DNA of 64,000 nt from assembly GCA_036494815.1 (NCBI GenBank), contig DASXNV010000023.1:70873-134872 (forward strand). The letters are read 5' to 3'. Shown in pieces: positions 37,233 to 47,160 of the stretch. Numbering within the stretch: the first letter of the stretch is position 1; each line of letters starts with the position of its first letter. Under the pieces are notes generated by a model. The model did no database searches. It was not told the origin of the DNA and saw only the letters and a program-made list of their open reading frames with translations. The translations under genes were made by a program, and so were the position numbers. The stretch is from Poindextera sp036494815. Lineage in GTDB: Bacteria; Pseudomonadota; Alphaproteobacteria; Caulobacterales; Caulobacteraceae.

Positions 37233-38123
37233 TTAGCCTAGGGTGGTGAACACAACCCCGATTAGCACCGCCCCGCCGGCCAGGATCTGGCGCGGATGCA
37301 GGCGTTCGTGGAAGAAGCGTCGTCCGGCTATGGCGGCCATAGGCGCCTCGATCACCCCTACGGCGCGAACCGGAGCCGCCGTCGACAGAGCCAGGGCTAT
37401 GAACCAGCCGGCCGAGGCGCAAGCGCCGCACAGCCCAGCGCCCAGGGACTGGCGCCAGCTTTTCGCCACCGCCGCCAAGGATTTACGGTCCTTCAGAGCC
37501 AGCCAGACCGTCAGGCAGGCAGCCTGCATGGCCTGCACCACGGTCACGCTGGCCACTGCACCATAGATCGGATGCTGCGGCTCCATGGCCAGACTGGCAT
37601 GGCGGAAGGCGTTGAGCGAAAAGCCGAAGAACAGGCCGGACAACAGGCCGAAAGCGGCGCCTGAGACCGGTTGAGGGCCCGTCGCGCCCTTGGGCCAGGT
37701 TAGGGCCAACAGGCCTGCCGTAGTTACCGCCACCCCGCCCCAGGCCACCCCGCTCAAACGATCGTGATAGACGACCAGGCCCAGAATGGCCGCCAGCGGC
37801 AGGGAGCTTTGCTGCAGCGCCGTGCCGACCGCGAACCCGGCGCGGCGCATGGCGACCAGCAGCGCAGCCGTGGCCAGCACCTGAGCCAGGGCGCCGGCGC
37901 TGGCCGTCTGCCAGAACACGGCCGTCAGGTGCGGCCGCGCCGAGGGAACCAGGACCTGGGCGACGAGCGTGAAAGCGATCGAGAACGGCAGCCCGAACAG
38001 GAACCGCACCAAGGTCGCGCCCCAAGGTCCGGTGGACGGCATCAAGCCCCGCTGCAGGCCGTTGCGCGCGACCTGAAACGCCGAGGCCAGGATCGTGGCG
38101 GGGATCCAGATGAGGGTGAACAT
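37233..38123 (-). CDS. EamA/DMT family transporter
   Basis: A 296-residue membrane protein with ten predicted helices in two repeated halves, the layout of the drug/metabolite transporter superfamily. The end of helix 10 region (GVIEAPMAAIAGRRFFHERLHPRQILAGGAVLIGVV) is the typical second EamA repeat. Substrate unknown; relatives export amino acids or metabolites. The ATG at 38123 (MFTLIWIP) starts just before helix 1; the frame opens earlier at 38213 but that part reads through a repeat element. Confidence 0.82.
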   Translation of the reverse strand: MFTLIWIPATILASAFQVARNGLQRGLMPSTGPWGATLVRFLFGLPFSIAFTLVAQVLVPSARPHLTAVFWQTASAGALAQVLATAALLVAMRRAGFAVGTALQQSSLPLAAILGLVVYHDRLSGVAWGGVAVTTAGLLALTWPKGATGPQPVSGAAFGLLSGLFFGFSLNAFRHASLAMEPQHPIYGAVASVTVVQAMQAACLTVWLALKDRKSLAAVAKSWRQSLGAGLCGACASAGWFIALALSTAAPVRAVGVIEAPMAAIAGRRFFHERLHPRQILAGGAVLIGVVFTTLG

Positions 38124-38164
38124 GGGGGGCCTGACGAAATTGGAATGAAGCGATCCGCCGGCGA

Positions 38165-38312
38165 GCCCCCTCCACCACGCCGCGCATCGTTTTCCTCCCC
38201 GCGCTTCGCGCAAGGGTGGGAGAGAGCGGACAGGCCCTCGCGTCTCCTTGCCTGTTTCGCGAAGCGATACGGGGGAGGTGGCGCGGTGCGATAGCGCCGT
38301 GACGGAGGGGGC
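38165..38312. repeat. Intergenic palindromic mosaic repeat
   Basis: About 150 bases with nested inverted repeats: outer arms GCCCCCTCC (38165-38173) and GGAGGGGGC (38304-38312), and inner arms around CCTCCCCGCGCTTCGCG (38195-38211) and CGCGAAGCG...GGGGGAGG (38258-38278). No coding. The style (CCTCC...GGAGG, CTTCGCG cores) resembles dispersed intergenic elements of Caulobacteraceae genomes. It fills the space between leuA and the DMT transporter and may act as terminator or RNA structure. Confidence 0.6.
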
Positions 38313-38332
38313 CTACCGACGGGTCGAAAAGA

Positions 38333-39943
<1,611 letters not shown>

Positions 39944-40020
39944 GGATCAGCTCTGTGCTGGGGTGGGTCTTGCTGCGCTTTTTTGGGCGGCGGGTTGGTC
40001 TTCTTGTCCCCTGCACGCCC

Positions 40021-40040
40021 GGTCGCGACGGATCGCGACC
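40021..40040 (-). promoter_or_regulatory. Hairpin after the leucine leader peptide
   Basis: GGTCGCGA and TCGCGACC form a perfect 8-base stem with a four-base loop, directly after the leader stop codon and about 78 bases before leuA. It is a candidate attenuator stem. No T-run follows on the leuA strand, so it is not a textbook intrinsic terminator; it could pause the polymerase, act with Rho or compete with another RNA fold. Confidence 0.6.
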
Positions 40041-40041
40041 C

Positions 40042-40095
40042 CTAGAGCATCCAGGGGCTGGTAAGGCGCAGAAGAAGAAGCAGGCTCTTGTCCAT
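40042..40095 (-). CDS. leuL: Leucine leader peptide of leuA (attenuator)
   Basis: A 17-codon reading frame 98 bases upstream of leuA and on its strand reads MDKSLLLLLRLTSPWML and stops with TAG. Seven of 17 residues are leucine, five of them consecutive, which is the expected build of a leader peptide that senses charged leucyl-tRNA. The stop sits inside a CCCCT...AGGGG stem, and a perfect hairpin follows immediately. Ribosome stalling at the Leu codons would change folding of the region between the leader and leuA, where AAGAAG could also pair with the CUUCUUCUU codons. No clear Shine-Dalgarno precedes the ATG. The symbol leuL is given by analogy with enteric leu leaders. Confidence 0.75.
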   Translation of the reverse strand: MDKSLLLLLRLTSPWML

Positions 40096-40199
40096 GGTGG
40101 AACGAAGTATCGATTGCGCACCCTTAACGCAAGCTTATTGCGCCTCAGATGACCGTGAAGCCGTCTCGCGCAAGAACCTTGCCGACGGCAGCGCGGCCG

Positions 40200-40907
40200 T
40201 CACGCCTCCCCGGCGTCGCGCCGCAACCAGGCGCGGGCGGCGAGGCCCACGGCCACCCAGGCGGCCAGGATGAGCGCGACAGTGGCGATTTCGCGCGCGC
40301 CGCCACCGCCGGCGACCCGGGCCATGGATTGACCGGCGAAGGCGGTCAACGCGATCTTGGGTACGATGCCGATGCCGGTGCCCGCCAGAAAGTCCGCCAG
40401 GCGCATGGGCGTTATTCCCGCGGCCATATTGACCACGATGAAAGGGGCCGAGGGAGCCAGCCTCACCAGAAGGCTGGCGATGAAGCCGTTGCGGCCGATC
40501 ATGGCCATGAAACGCTGAACCCCGGCGCCGGCCAGGTCCTGCAGCAGACGCCCGCCGAATAGGCGGCCGAGCCAGAAGCCGATCAGTGAGGACACCATGG
40601 TGCCGGCCCAGCTATAGGCCATGCCCCGCGCCGGCCCGAAGGCCACCACCGCCGCCGCGATCAGGGCCACCTGCGGCACGCCCAGAAACGCCAGACCCGC
40701 AAAGGCGGCCACCGCCACCGGCAAGGCCCATGGGCCTTGCGCCGCCGCAGCGAGCCAGACCCTCAGGCCGCCTTCCCGGTCAATCCCCACTGCGGGCGCG
40801 GCGAACAGCAGCACCAGCCCAACGCCGCCGAACAGCACGAAGGCCGTCGCCAAGGACCGCCAGGCCTTGGCGTCAAGCCTGGCCAATGAATGCAGAACCG
40901 AACCCAT
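40200..40907 (-). CDS. TVP38/TMEM64 (SNARE-associated) family membrane protein
   Basis: A 235-residue protein with about six hydrophobic segments. The middle part (FLGVPQVALIAAAVVAFGPARGMAYSWAGTMVSSLIGFWLGRLFG and LVRLAPSAPFIVVNMAAGITPMRLADFLAGTGIGIVPK) is the SNARE_assoc/VTT domain found in DedA-like lipid scramblases and transporters. Role here unknown. The ATG at 40907 begins just before helix 1. It shares a promoter region with the divergent aminotransferase gene. Confidence 0.85.
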   Translation of the reverse strand: MGSVLHSLARLDAKAWRSLATAFVLFGGVGLVLLFAAPAVGIDREGGLRVWLAAAAQGPWALPVAVAAFAGLAFLGVPQVALIAAAVVAFGPARGMAYSWAGTMVSSLIGFWLGRLFGGRLLQDLAGAGVQRFMAMIGRNGFIASLLVRLAPSAPFIVVNMAAGITPMRLADFLAGTGIGIVPKIALTAFAGQSMARVAGGGGAREIATVALILAAWVAVGLAARAWLRRDAGEA

Positions 40908-41034
40908 GGCCGGGCTATATAGCGACGCGAGGGGGCTCCACCACCCTCGCAGCCCATGCTTATTCGCGCCGCTGCGTTGCGCCCGCTGCCTCAGCCGCGT
41001 AAACAGCCGCCGTTTCCAAACATGGGGATTTCCA

Positions 41035-42237
41035 ATGTTCGCCGAGTCCGAAGCCCTGCGTCGCGTCAAACCGTCCGCCACCATCGCCGCCAGCGCCAAG
41101 GCGCGCGCGCTTATGGCCGCGGGCCGAAACGTGATTTCGTTGGCCGCCGGCGAGCCCGATTTCGACACCCCGGACAATATCAAAGAGGCCGCGATCAGGG
41201 CCATTCGCGACGGCAAGACCAAATATACCGACCCCGACGGCATGCCCGCGCTGAAAGAAGCCATCGTCGGCAAGTTCGGCCGCGAGAACGGCCTGACCTA
41301 CAAGACCAGCCAGGTGCACGTTGCCCCCGGCGGCAAGCCGGTGATCTACAACGCCCTGGTCGCCACCCTGAACCCGGGCGATGAGGTTGTGATCCCGGCG
41401 CCCTATTGGGTGTCCTACCCCGACATGGTGCTGCTGGCTGGCGGAACCCCCGTTTCGGCGCCCACCGCGGCCGAAACGAACTTCAAGCTGCAGGCCACCG
41501 ATCTGGAGGCGGCGATCACGCCCAGGACCCGCTGGCTGATCCTCAACTCTCCGTCCAATCCCTCGGGCGGCGCCTATACTCGCGCCGAACTGAAGGCGCT
41601 GGCGGACGTGTTGCTGCGGCATCCCCAGGTGTGGATCCTTACCGACGACATGTACGAGCACCTGGTGTTCGACGACTTCGAATTCACCACCATCGCCCAG
41701 GTCGAGCCCAGGCTGTACGAGCGCACCCTGACCATGAATGGGGTCTCCAAGGCCTATGCCATGACCGGCTGGCGGATCGGCTACGCGGCCGGTCCGGAGC
41801 CGCTGATCAAGGCCATGGGCAAGATGATCAGCCAGACCACATCCAACCCCTGCTCGATCTCGCAATTCGCCGCGGTCGAGGCGTTGAGCGGGACGCAGGA
41901 GTTCATCAAGCCGAACGCCAAGCTGTTCCAGAGCCGCCGGGACCTGGTGGTGTCGATGCTGAACCAAGCAAACGGCTTGCACTGCCCGACCCCCGAAGGC
42001 GCCTTCTACGTCTATCCGTCGTGCGAAGGCGTGCTGGGCAAGGCGGCGCCCAGCGGCAAGGTCCTCCAGAGCGACGAAGACTTTGCCATGGAGCTGATCG
42101 AGGCCGAGGGCGTGTCGGTGGTGCACGGGGCGGCGTTCGGCCTGTCACCGTTCTTCCGCATCTCCTACGCCACGTCGAACGCGATTTTGGAAGACGCCTG
42201 CACGCGGATCCAGCGGTTCTGCGGCAGTTTGAAGTAG
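41035..42237 (+). CDS. aatA: Aspartate aminotransferase (class Ib)
   Basis: A 400-residue class I PLP aminotransferase that swaps the amino group between aspartate and 2-oxoglutarate; some of this class also act on prephenate. Seen are SLAAGEPDFDTPDNI, NSPSNPSGGAYTR, the Asp of TDDMYEHLVFDDF, and SKAYAMTGWRIGYAAGP with the PLP-binding Lys. Length and wording match the alphaproteobacterial AatA group. ATG 41035 gives the MFAESEALRRVKPS N-terminus. A strong hairpin follows the stop. Confidence 0.93.
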   Translation: MFAESEALRRVKPSATIAASAKARALMAAGRNVISLAAGEPDFDTPDNIKEAAIRAIRDGKTKYTDPDGMPALKEAIVGKFGRENGLTYKTSQVHVAPGGKPVIYNALVATLNPGDEVVIPAPYWVSYPDMVLLAGGTPVSAPTAAETNFKLQATDLEAAITPRTRWLILNSPSNPSGGAYTRAELKALADVLLRHPQVWILTDDMYEHLVFDDFEFTTIAQVEPRLYERTLTMNGVSKAYAMTGWRIGYAAGPEPLIKAMGKMISQTTSNPCSISQFAAVEALSGTQEFIKPNAKLFQSRRDLVVSMLNQANGLHCPTPEGAFYVYPSCEGVLGKAAPSGKVLQSDEDFAMELIEAEGVSVVHGAAFGLSPFFRISYATSNAILEDACTRIQRFCGSLK

Positions 42238-42239
42238 TT

Positions 42240-42284
42240 GCTTCTGTTCCCCTGTTTGGCGTCGCCGAACGGGGGAGAAGAAGC
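42240..42284. terminator. Bidirectional terminator between aatA and the prenyl synthase
   Basis: A long imperfect hairpin starting with GCTTCT and ending with AGAAGC, with inner arms TTCCCC and GGGGGA and a GGCGTCGCC core. It lies in the 52 bases between two convergent genes and probably ends transcripts from both sides. Confidence 0.65.
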
Positions 42285-42289
42285 ATGCT

Positions 42290-43297
42290 CTAAGCCGACC
42301 GGCTGACGGCGAAATCCGCCAACTCTTCCAGCGCAGTCCGCCATGGCCCGGCGAATCCCGTCAGGCACTGCTTGGCCGCAACCGCGTAGTCAGCCGCCAG
42401 GTCCAAAGTCGCGGTCAAGGCGCCAGTGCGGCTGACCAGATCCTGCGCTCGCCGGAAGTCCAGATCGGTCTGGTCGCGGCGGGCCACTGTGCGTTCCCAG
42501 AACTTGGTCTCGGCTGGACCGGTGCGGTCTATGGCCAGGAGCAGCGGCAGGGTCGCCTTGCCTTCACGGAAATCGTCGCCGGGATTCTTGCCCAGGGCCT
42601 CTGCCGCGCCGTCATAGTCGAGGGCGTCATCGGCCAGTTGGAAGGCGATGCCCAGCTTCATGCCGTAGTCGCGCAGCGCCTGGCACTTGGCGTGAGAGGC
42701 GCCGGCGGAGATGGCGCCGGCCTCGGCCGCGGCGGCGAACAGCTCGGCGGTCTTGGCGGAGATGATCTCCAGATACAGGTCCTGACCCAGGTTCAGCTCG
42801 TGCGCCCGGGTCAGCTGCAGCACCTCGCCCTCGGCGATCACCCGCGAGGCCTTGGCCAGCACGCCCAGGGCCGGCATGGAACCGGCGTCGACCATCAGCT
42901 CGAAGGCGCGCGAGAACAAAAAGTCTCCCACCAGCACGCTGGAGGGCGCGCCCCAGATCAGGTGGGCGGCGACCTTGCCCCGGCGCAGCTGCGAGCCGTC
43001 GACCACGTCGTCGTGCAACAGGGTGGCGGTATGGATGAACTCCACCGCCGCCGCCAGTTTCAGGCAAGCGTCGTCGCGGGCGCCGGCCAGCCGCGCGGCG
43101 GCGACGCTGAGCAGGGGCCGCAGGCGCTTCCCCCCGGCGGCGATCAGGTGGTCGGCCAGGGCCGGAATCACGGGCACCGGGCTCTGCATGCGCGAAATGA
43201 TCAGCGCATCGACGTTGGCCATGTCGCCGGACGCCAACTCCACCAGGAGGTCAACCGAACCGGCTGGCCGCGCGACAATCGCATTGGCTGCGTCCAA
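42290..43297 (-). CDS. ispB: Polyprenyl diphosphate synthase (ubiquinone side chain)
   Basis: A 335-residue all-helical trans-prenyltransferase that extends farnesyl-PP with isopentenyl-PP to make the ubiquinone tail (decaprenyl in most alphaproteobacteria). First aspartate motif LLHDDVVDGSQLRRG and second LADDALDYDG are both intact, as is GGKRLRPLL at the N-terminus. The residues before the first Asp motif are small (Ala/Thr), consistent with a long product. The gene is single, divergent from the tRNA methyltransferase-like gene. Confidence 0.92.
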   Translation of the reverse strand: MDAANAIVARPAGSVDLLVELASGDMANVDALIISRMQSPVPVIPALADHLIAAGGKRLRPLLSVAAARLAGARDDACLKLAAAVEFIHTATLLHDDVVDGSQLRRGKVAAHLIWGAPSSVLVGDFLFSRAFELMVDAGSMPALGVLAKASRVIAEGEVLQLTRAHELNLGQDLYLEIISAKTAELFAAAAEAGAISAGASHAKCQALRDYGMKLGIAFQLADDALDYDGAAEALGKNPGDDFREGKATLPLLLAIDRTGPAETKFWERTVARRDQTDLDFRRAQDLVSRTGALTATLDLAADYAVAAKQCLTGFAGPWRTALEELADFAVSRSA

Positions 43298-43436
43298 AAC
43301 CTAAAGGCTCCTGTTTGCCGCGAGCGGGAAATCGCCCTGAATTCCCACCGCCGCCGAATGGTCGCCGTTGCAAAGCGACAATGGTGGCGGGATAGGTCAG
43401 GGTCAAGGCGAGCACAAGGCGTCAAACGCGACAGTC

Positions 43437-44195
43437 ATGGATCAAATCCTCCCGGAAAGCGGAATTGATGAGAACCGTGTTCTCGGGGCGCGGGTTCGGC
43501 TGTTGCAGAACATGGTCGGATATCGAGCCGGACTGGACGCCGCCCTGCTGGCCGCAGCCTGCGATGCTGGGCCCGGCGAGCGGGTGCTGGAGGCCGGCTG
43601 CGGTGTCGGCGCGGCGCTGCTGGCCGCCGCCGTGCGCCGCCCTGGAGCGCTGTTTGTCGGCGTCGAGCGCGATCCCGCCGCCCTGGCCCTGGCCCGACGC
43701 AATATCGCCCTGAACGAGCTTGGGCGGCGCGTGCAGGCCATAGGGGCGGACATCGCCACGGGTTTCAAAGCCACGGCGCTCAAGCCGTTCGACTCGGTGA
43801 TGGCCAATCCGCCGTTTTTCGACGACCCCACCACCTTGCGCGGCCCCGCCCCCGAACGCGCCGGCGCCTATCTGGCCGATGCGGGCCTGACCGGTTGGTG
43901 TGCTTTCCTGAGCAAGGCGGTGCGAGAGGGTGGGCGCCTGACCCTGATCCACCGCGCCGACCGCCTGGCCGATATCCTGGCCGCGCTGGCGCCCAAGGCG
44001 GGGTCGTTCCGCATCCGCCCCATCCAGCCCTATGCGGACCAGCCGGCCAAACGGGTGCTGGTGCGCGCGATCAAGACCGGCAAGGCCCCGCTGGTGCTGC
44101 TGCCGCCCCTGGTGCTGCACGACCGGTCGGGCGCAAAACATACGGCGCAGGCCGAAGCGATTCTGCGCGGCGAAGTGGGGCTGGACTGGGCATGA
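43437..44195 (+). CDS. tRNA(adenine-N6)-methyltransferase-like (TrmN6/YfiC family)
   Basis: A 252-residue SAM-dependent methyltransferase. Motif I is VLEAGCGVGAALLAAAVR, the acidic end of strand 2 is GVERDPAALALARRN, and the catalytic motif is NPPFF (N-P-P-F/Y), the mark of N6-adenine methyltransferases; the sequence as a whole resembles TrmN6 (YfiC), which methylates A37 of tRNA-Val. The N-terminal LLQNMVGYRAGLDAALLAA is typical of that family. Start ATG at 43437. It ends 31 bases before the UbiE-like gene. Confidence 0.8.
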   Translation: MDQILPESGIDENRVLGARVRLLQNMVGYRAGLDAALLAAACDAGPGERVLEAGCGVGAALLAAAVRRPGALFVGVERDPAALALARRNIALNELGRRVQAIGADIATGFKATALKPFDSVMANPPFFDDPTTLRGPAPERAGAYLADAGLTGWCAFLSKAVREGGRLTLIHRADRLADILAALAPKAGSFRIRPIQPYADQPAKRVLVRAIKTGKAPLVLLPPLVLHDRSGAKHTAQAEAILRGEVGLDWA

Positions 44196-44226
44196 GGACG
44201 ACGACGCACCGAGATGCAGACTGACC

Positions 44227-44997
44227 GTGGACGCCGCAAACCCCAACGCCGCTCAATTCGCACCCGCGCATGATGATGTCTTTGGTCGAATCGCAGATCG
44301 ATACGACACGCTGTGCGACGTATTCAGTCTCGGCGCCCACCGCCTGTGGAAGGCTCACATGGCCCGCCAGATGGCCGAGCAAAATGGTGGCGTGATCCTC
44401 GACCTTGCGTCGGGAACCGGCGACATTCCCCACCGACTGATAAGACACCTCGCCAAGCATGGCGGGGCCGCGCCGGAACTATGGGTCACAGATCTGAGCG
44501 CGCCGATGCTCGAGAGGGCGCGTGGCAAGCTGGGCGAGAATCGTCCGCAAGTCCGATTCGCGCTCGCGAATGCGGAGAACCTCTCCGAGTTCGCCGATGC
44601 GAGCATCGACCTGATTTCGATTTCCTTCGGTATGAAAATCTGCGATCGCCGCGCCGTGCTGGCCGAGGCCCATCGCGTGCTCAAGCCGGGTGGCGGGTTC
44701 TTTTGCCTTGAAGCGGCGAGGATTCCCCTCGGTTGGGTTCACAGCGCCTATCTGAAATATATGGATTGGTGTCTGCCGGTTATCGCCCGGCTTTGCGCCC
44801 GCGGCGACGCCAGCGCATATGACTATCTACTGCGCGGCGTTCACGGCTTTCCGGATCAGCGTGCGTTTGCCGCTGAAATCGCCGCCTATGATTTTATCGA
44901 CGTGCGATACGACAATCTGACGTTCGGGATCGTGGCCATGCACACGGCGACCAAGCCCTTGAGCGGGTGCGATCGACCTACGGGTGGCGAGGCATAG
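44227..44997 (+). CDS. UbiE/COQ5-type methyltransferase, possible paralog
   Basis: A 256-residue SAM methyltransferase with the UbiE pattern: VFGRIADRYDTLCDVFSLGAHRLWK near the N-terminus, motif I ILDLASGTGDIP, and SFGMKICDRRAVLAEAHRVLKPGG. UbiE methylates carbon in the ubiquinone/menaquinone ring. The protein departs from canonical UbiE in several places, and its codons look less GC-rich than its neighbours, so it may be an acquired paralog acting on another quinone-like or lipid substrate. The start GTG at 44227 is the best fit; the frame runs on upstream inside the previous gene. A strong terminator follows. Confidence 0.75.
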   Translation: MDAANPNAAQFAPAHDDVFGRIADRYDTLCDVFSLGAHRLWKAHMARQMAEQNGGVILDLASGTGDIPHRLIRHLAKHGGAAPELWVTDLSAPMLERARGKLGENRPQVRFALANAENLSEFADASIDLISISFGMKICDRRAVLAEAHRVLKPGGGFFCLEAARIPLGWVHSAYLKYMDWCLPVIARLCARGDASAYDYLLRGVHGFPDQRAFAAEIAAYDFIDVRYDNLTFGIVAMHTATKPLSGCDRPTGGEA

Positions 44998-44998
44998 A

Positions 44999-45028
44999 CC
45001 CTCGGGCTCAAACACTCGAGCCCGAGGG
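44999..45028. terminator. Bidirectional hairpin terminator
   Basis: CCCTCGGGCTC (44999-45009) and GAGCCCGAGGG (45018-45028) form a perfect 11-base GC-rich stem with an eight-base loop. It fills the gap between the convergent UbiE-like and ilvC genes, two bases after the first stop. Confidence 0.8.
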
Positions 45029-45038
45029 CTGTGCAAGC

Positions 45039-46058
45039 TCAGTTCTTCGCCTTGTCGACCAAGGCGTTCTTGCTGATCCAGGGCATCATGGCGCGCAGAC
45101 GGCCGCCCACTTCCTCGATGGGATGCTCGGCGGCGCGGCGGCGGGTGGCTTTGAAGCTGGGCTGGCCGGCGGCGCATTCCAGCATCCAGTCGCGCACGAA
45201 GCGGCCTTCCTGGATGTCCGCCAGCACCCGCTTCATCTCGGCCTTGGTCTCGGCCGTAACGATGCGCGGGCCGGTGACGTACTGGCCGTATTCGGCGGTG
45301 TTGGAGACCGAATAGTCCATGTTTGCGATGCCGCCTTCATAGATCAGGTCGACGATCAGCTTAACCTCGTGCAGGCATTCGAAATAGGCCATTTCCGGCG
45401 CATAGCCGGCCTCGACCAGGGTCTCGAACCCGGCGCGGATCAGCTCCACCAGGCCGCCACAGAGCACGGCCTGTTCGCCGAACAGGTCGGTCTCGCATTC
45501 CTCGCGGAAATTGGTCTCGATGATGCCCGAGCGGCCGCCGCCGATGGCGGAGGCGTAGGCCAGGCCCAGGTCCAGGGCGTTGCCGGTGGCGTTTTGGTCC
45601 ACGGCGATCAGGCAGGGCACGCCGCCACCCTTGAGATATTCGCCGCGCACGGTGTGGCCAGGGCCCTTGGGCGCGACCATCAGCACGTCGATAGAGGCCT
45701 TGGGTTCGATCAGCTTGAAGTGGACATTGAGGCCGTGGGCGAACAGCAGTGCGGCGCCGTCGCGGATATTGGGGGCGATGTCCTTTTCATAGATCTCGCG
45801 CTGTAGTTCGTCTGGCGCCAGGATCATCAACAGGTCGGCCCAGCCGGCGGCTTCGGCCGGGGTCATGACCTTCAGGCCTTCACTCTCGGCCTTCTTGGCC
45901 GAGGCGGAACCCGGGCGCAGGGCTACGGCTACGTTCTTAAGTCCGGAGTCGCGCAGGTTCAGCGCATGGGCATGGCCTTGGCTGCCGTAGCCGACAATGG
46001 CGACCTTTTTGTCGAGGATGCGAGCGAGGTCGGCGTCGCGGTCGTAGTAGACGCGCAT
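45039..46058 (-). CDS. ilvC: Ketol-acid reductoisomerase
   Basis: A 339-residue NADPH enzyme of isoleucine/valine synthesis that rearranges and reduces acetolactate. Class I length. The Rossmann loop VGYGSQGHAHALNLRDSG (near 25), LRPGSASAKKAE with the NADPH phosphate contacts, VAPKGPGHTVR and the metal-binding E in GGRSGIIETNFREECETDLFGEQAVLCGG are all present. GGAG precedes the ATG. I looked for an Ile/Val/Leu-rich leader in the 177 bases upstream and saw none. Confidence 0.97.
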   Translation of the reverse strand: MRVYYDRDADLARILDKKVAIVGYGSQGHAHALNLRDSGLKNVAVALRPGSASAKKAESEGLKVMTPAEAAGWADLLMILAPDELQREIYEKDIAPNIRDGAALLFAHGLNVHFKLIEPKASIDVLMVAPKGPGHTVRGEYLKGGGVPCLIAVDQNATGNALDLGLAYASAIGGGRSGIIETNFREECETDLFGEQAVLCGGLVELIRAGFETLVEAGYAPEMAYFECLHEVKLIVDLIYEGGIANMDYSVSNTAEYGQYVTGPRIVTAETKAEMKRVLADIQEGRFVRDWMLECAAGQPSFKATRRRAAEHPIEEVGGRLRAMMPWISKNALVDKAKN

Positions 46059-46235
46059 GATTTAGTCTCCGGAGGCATGAATTATTCGCCGCCCGGGGTA
46101 TGGCCCGCGCGACGACGGGCGCGTTCGACAATTTTTTTGCGCCGACGTCAATCCTCCGCCCATACGAAACCGCCCCCGGAACCCGGTTCCAGGGGCGCGC
46201 ATCGTCGCAGAGCGGTGCTTTGGCGGAGGAAGCTC

Positions 46236-46988
46236 TTAGTAGAACAGGCCGTAGACTGTCTCGGCCACGAAGCCTGTGGCGAGGTTGATCAGCAGCACGT
46301 CCGGGCCAACCCGGACCCACTGGTAGCCATAGGGCGGCACCGGAAGGTCATAGTCATAATAGTCGCCGACCCAGTAGGATTGGTCGAACCAGCCGAAGGG
46401 CAGGTATTCGCCGAAGGCCCAGCGGCGATAGTAGAAGCCGCGCTGGGGCCTCCAGCCCTCGCCACGCCAGCGGAACTGGCGGTCAGGGCGGATTTGGCGC
46501 GGGTAGAACTGCGGGTCGTAGCGCGGATGGTCGCGCCCGCCCGGATTGAAGCCCGGCGCGCCCCAGCCTGGCCGCCCTTGACGGAAATCACCGCGGTCCG
46601 CGCCACGGTCGCCTCGAGCTCGGGCGTCACCCTGGAAATTACCCCCGACCGGCCGGCCCTGGTCTTGGGGCCGAGCGCCGGATTGCTCGCCGGCGCGACC
46701 ATGCCATTCCCCGCGATAGCCTTGGGCGCCATTGGGCTGGGCCTGCTGGCGATAGGCCGGCGCGGCGGCGCCCTGGGCGCCGGTGTAACGTGGACCGACA
46801 GGCGCGCCTTGTCCCTGGGGAGCGGCGGGGCGCGCGGCGGGCGCCGCCATGGCTGGGCGGCCTCCTTGCGGAGCGGCGTGCGGCGGTGGCGCACCGCGAT
46901 CCCCGCGGTCACGGTGTTCGTCTTGCGCGAGGGCGCTCGTTCCCGCCATCAGGGCCAGTACGGCCGTTGCGGTCATCAACTTTTTCAT
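46236..46988 (-). CDS. RcnB-like periplasmic protein
   Basis: A 250-residue exported protein: signal peptide (about 1-21, ALA-QD), a long low-complexity Gly/Pro/Arg/Gln region (about 25-150), then a Tyr/Trp/Arg-rich domain. The C-terminal 55 residues (DYYDYDLPVPPYGYQWVRVGPDVLLINLATG) match the RcnB family; RcnB in E. coli is a periplasmic protein in nickel/cobalt homeostasis. Most relatives are uncharacterised, so metal handling is only a hint. It is alone, 177 bases upstream of ilvC. Confidence 0.82.
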   Translation of the reverse strand: MKKLMTATAVLALMAGTSALAQDEHRDRGDRGAPPPHAAPQGGRPAMAAPAARPAAPQGQGAPVGPRYTGAQGAAAPAYRQQAQPNGAQGYRGEWHGRAGEQSGARPQDQGRPVGGNFQGDARARGDRGADRGDFRQGRPGWGAPGFNPGGRDHPRYDPQFYPRQIRPDRQFRWRGEGWRPQRGFYYRRWAFGEYLPFGWFDQSYWVGDYYDYDLPVPPYGYQWVRVGPDVLLINLATGFVAETVYGLFY

Positions 46989-47160
46989 GTCTGCGCCTCC
47001 TTCAGGAAGGGATAAAGCAGGACCCGGTCAAGCCAAGGCCCTCAGGACCGCGCTCACCGAACAGGATTCAACGCCGACACTCTCTGCGGTCCAGCCTGAA
47101 CCGCACTTGAACAAAGCGCCACCCCCCTGTTCAGCTTTCGCGGACGCGCTGGAGAAGCCC

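Noticed and set aside
39944..40041. Textbook intrinsic terminator for leuA attenuation
   Set aside because: Stems exist, but no T-run follows on the leuA strand; only an A-run is seen.
46059..46235. Branched-chain leader peptide before ilvC
   Set aside because: No frame rich in Leu, Ile or Val was found there on the ilvC strand.
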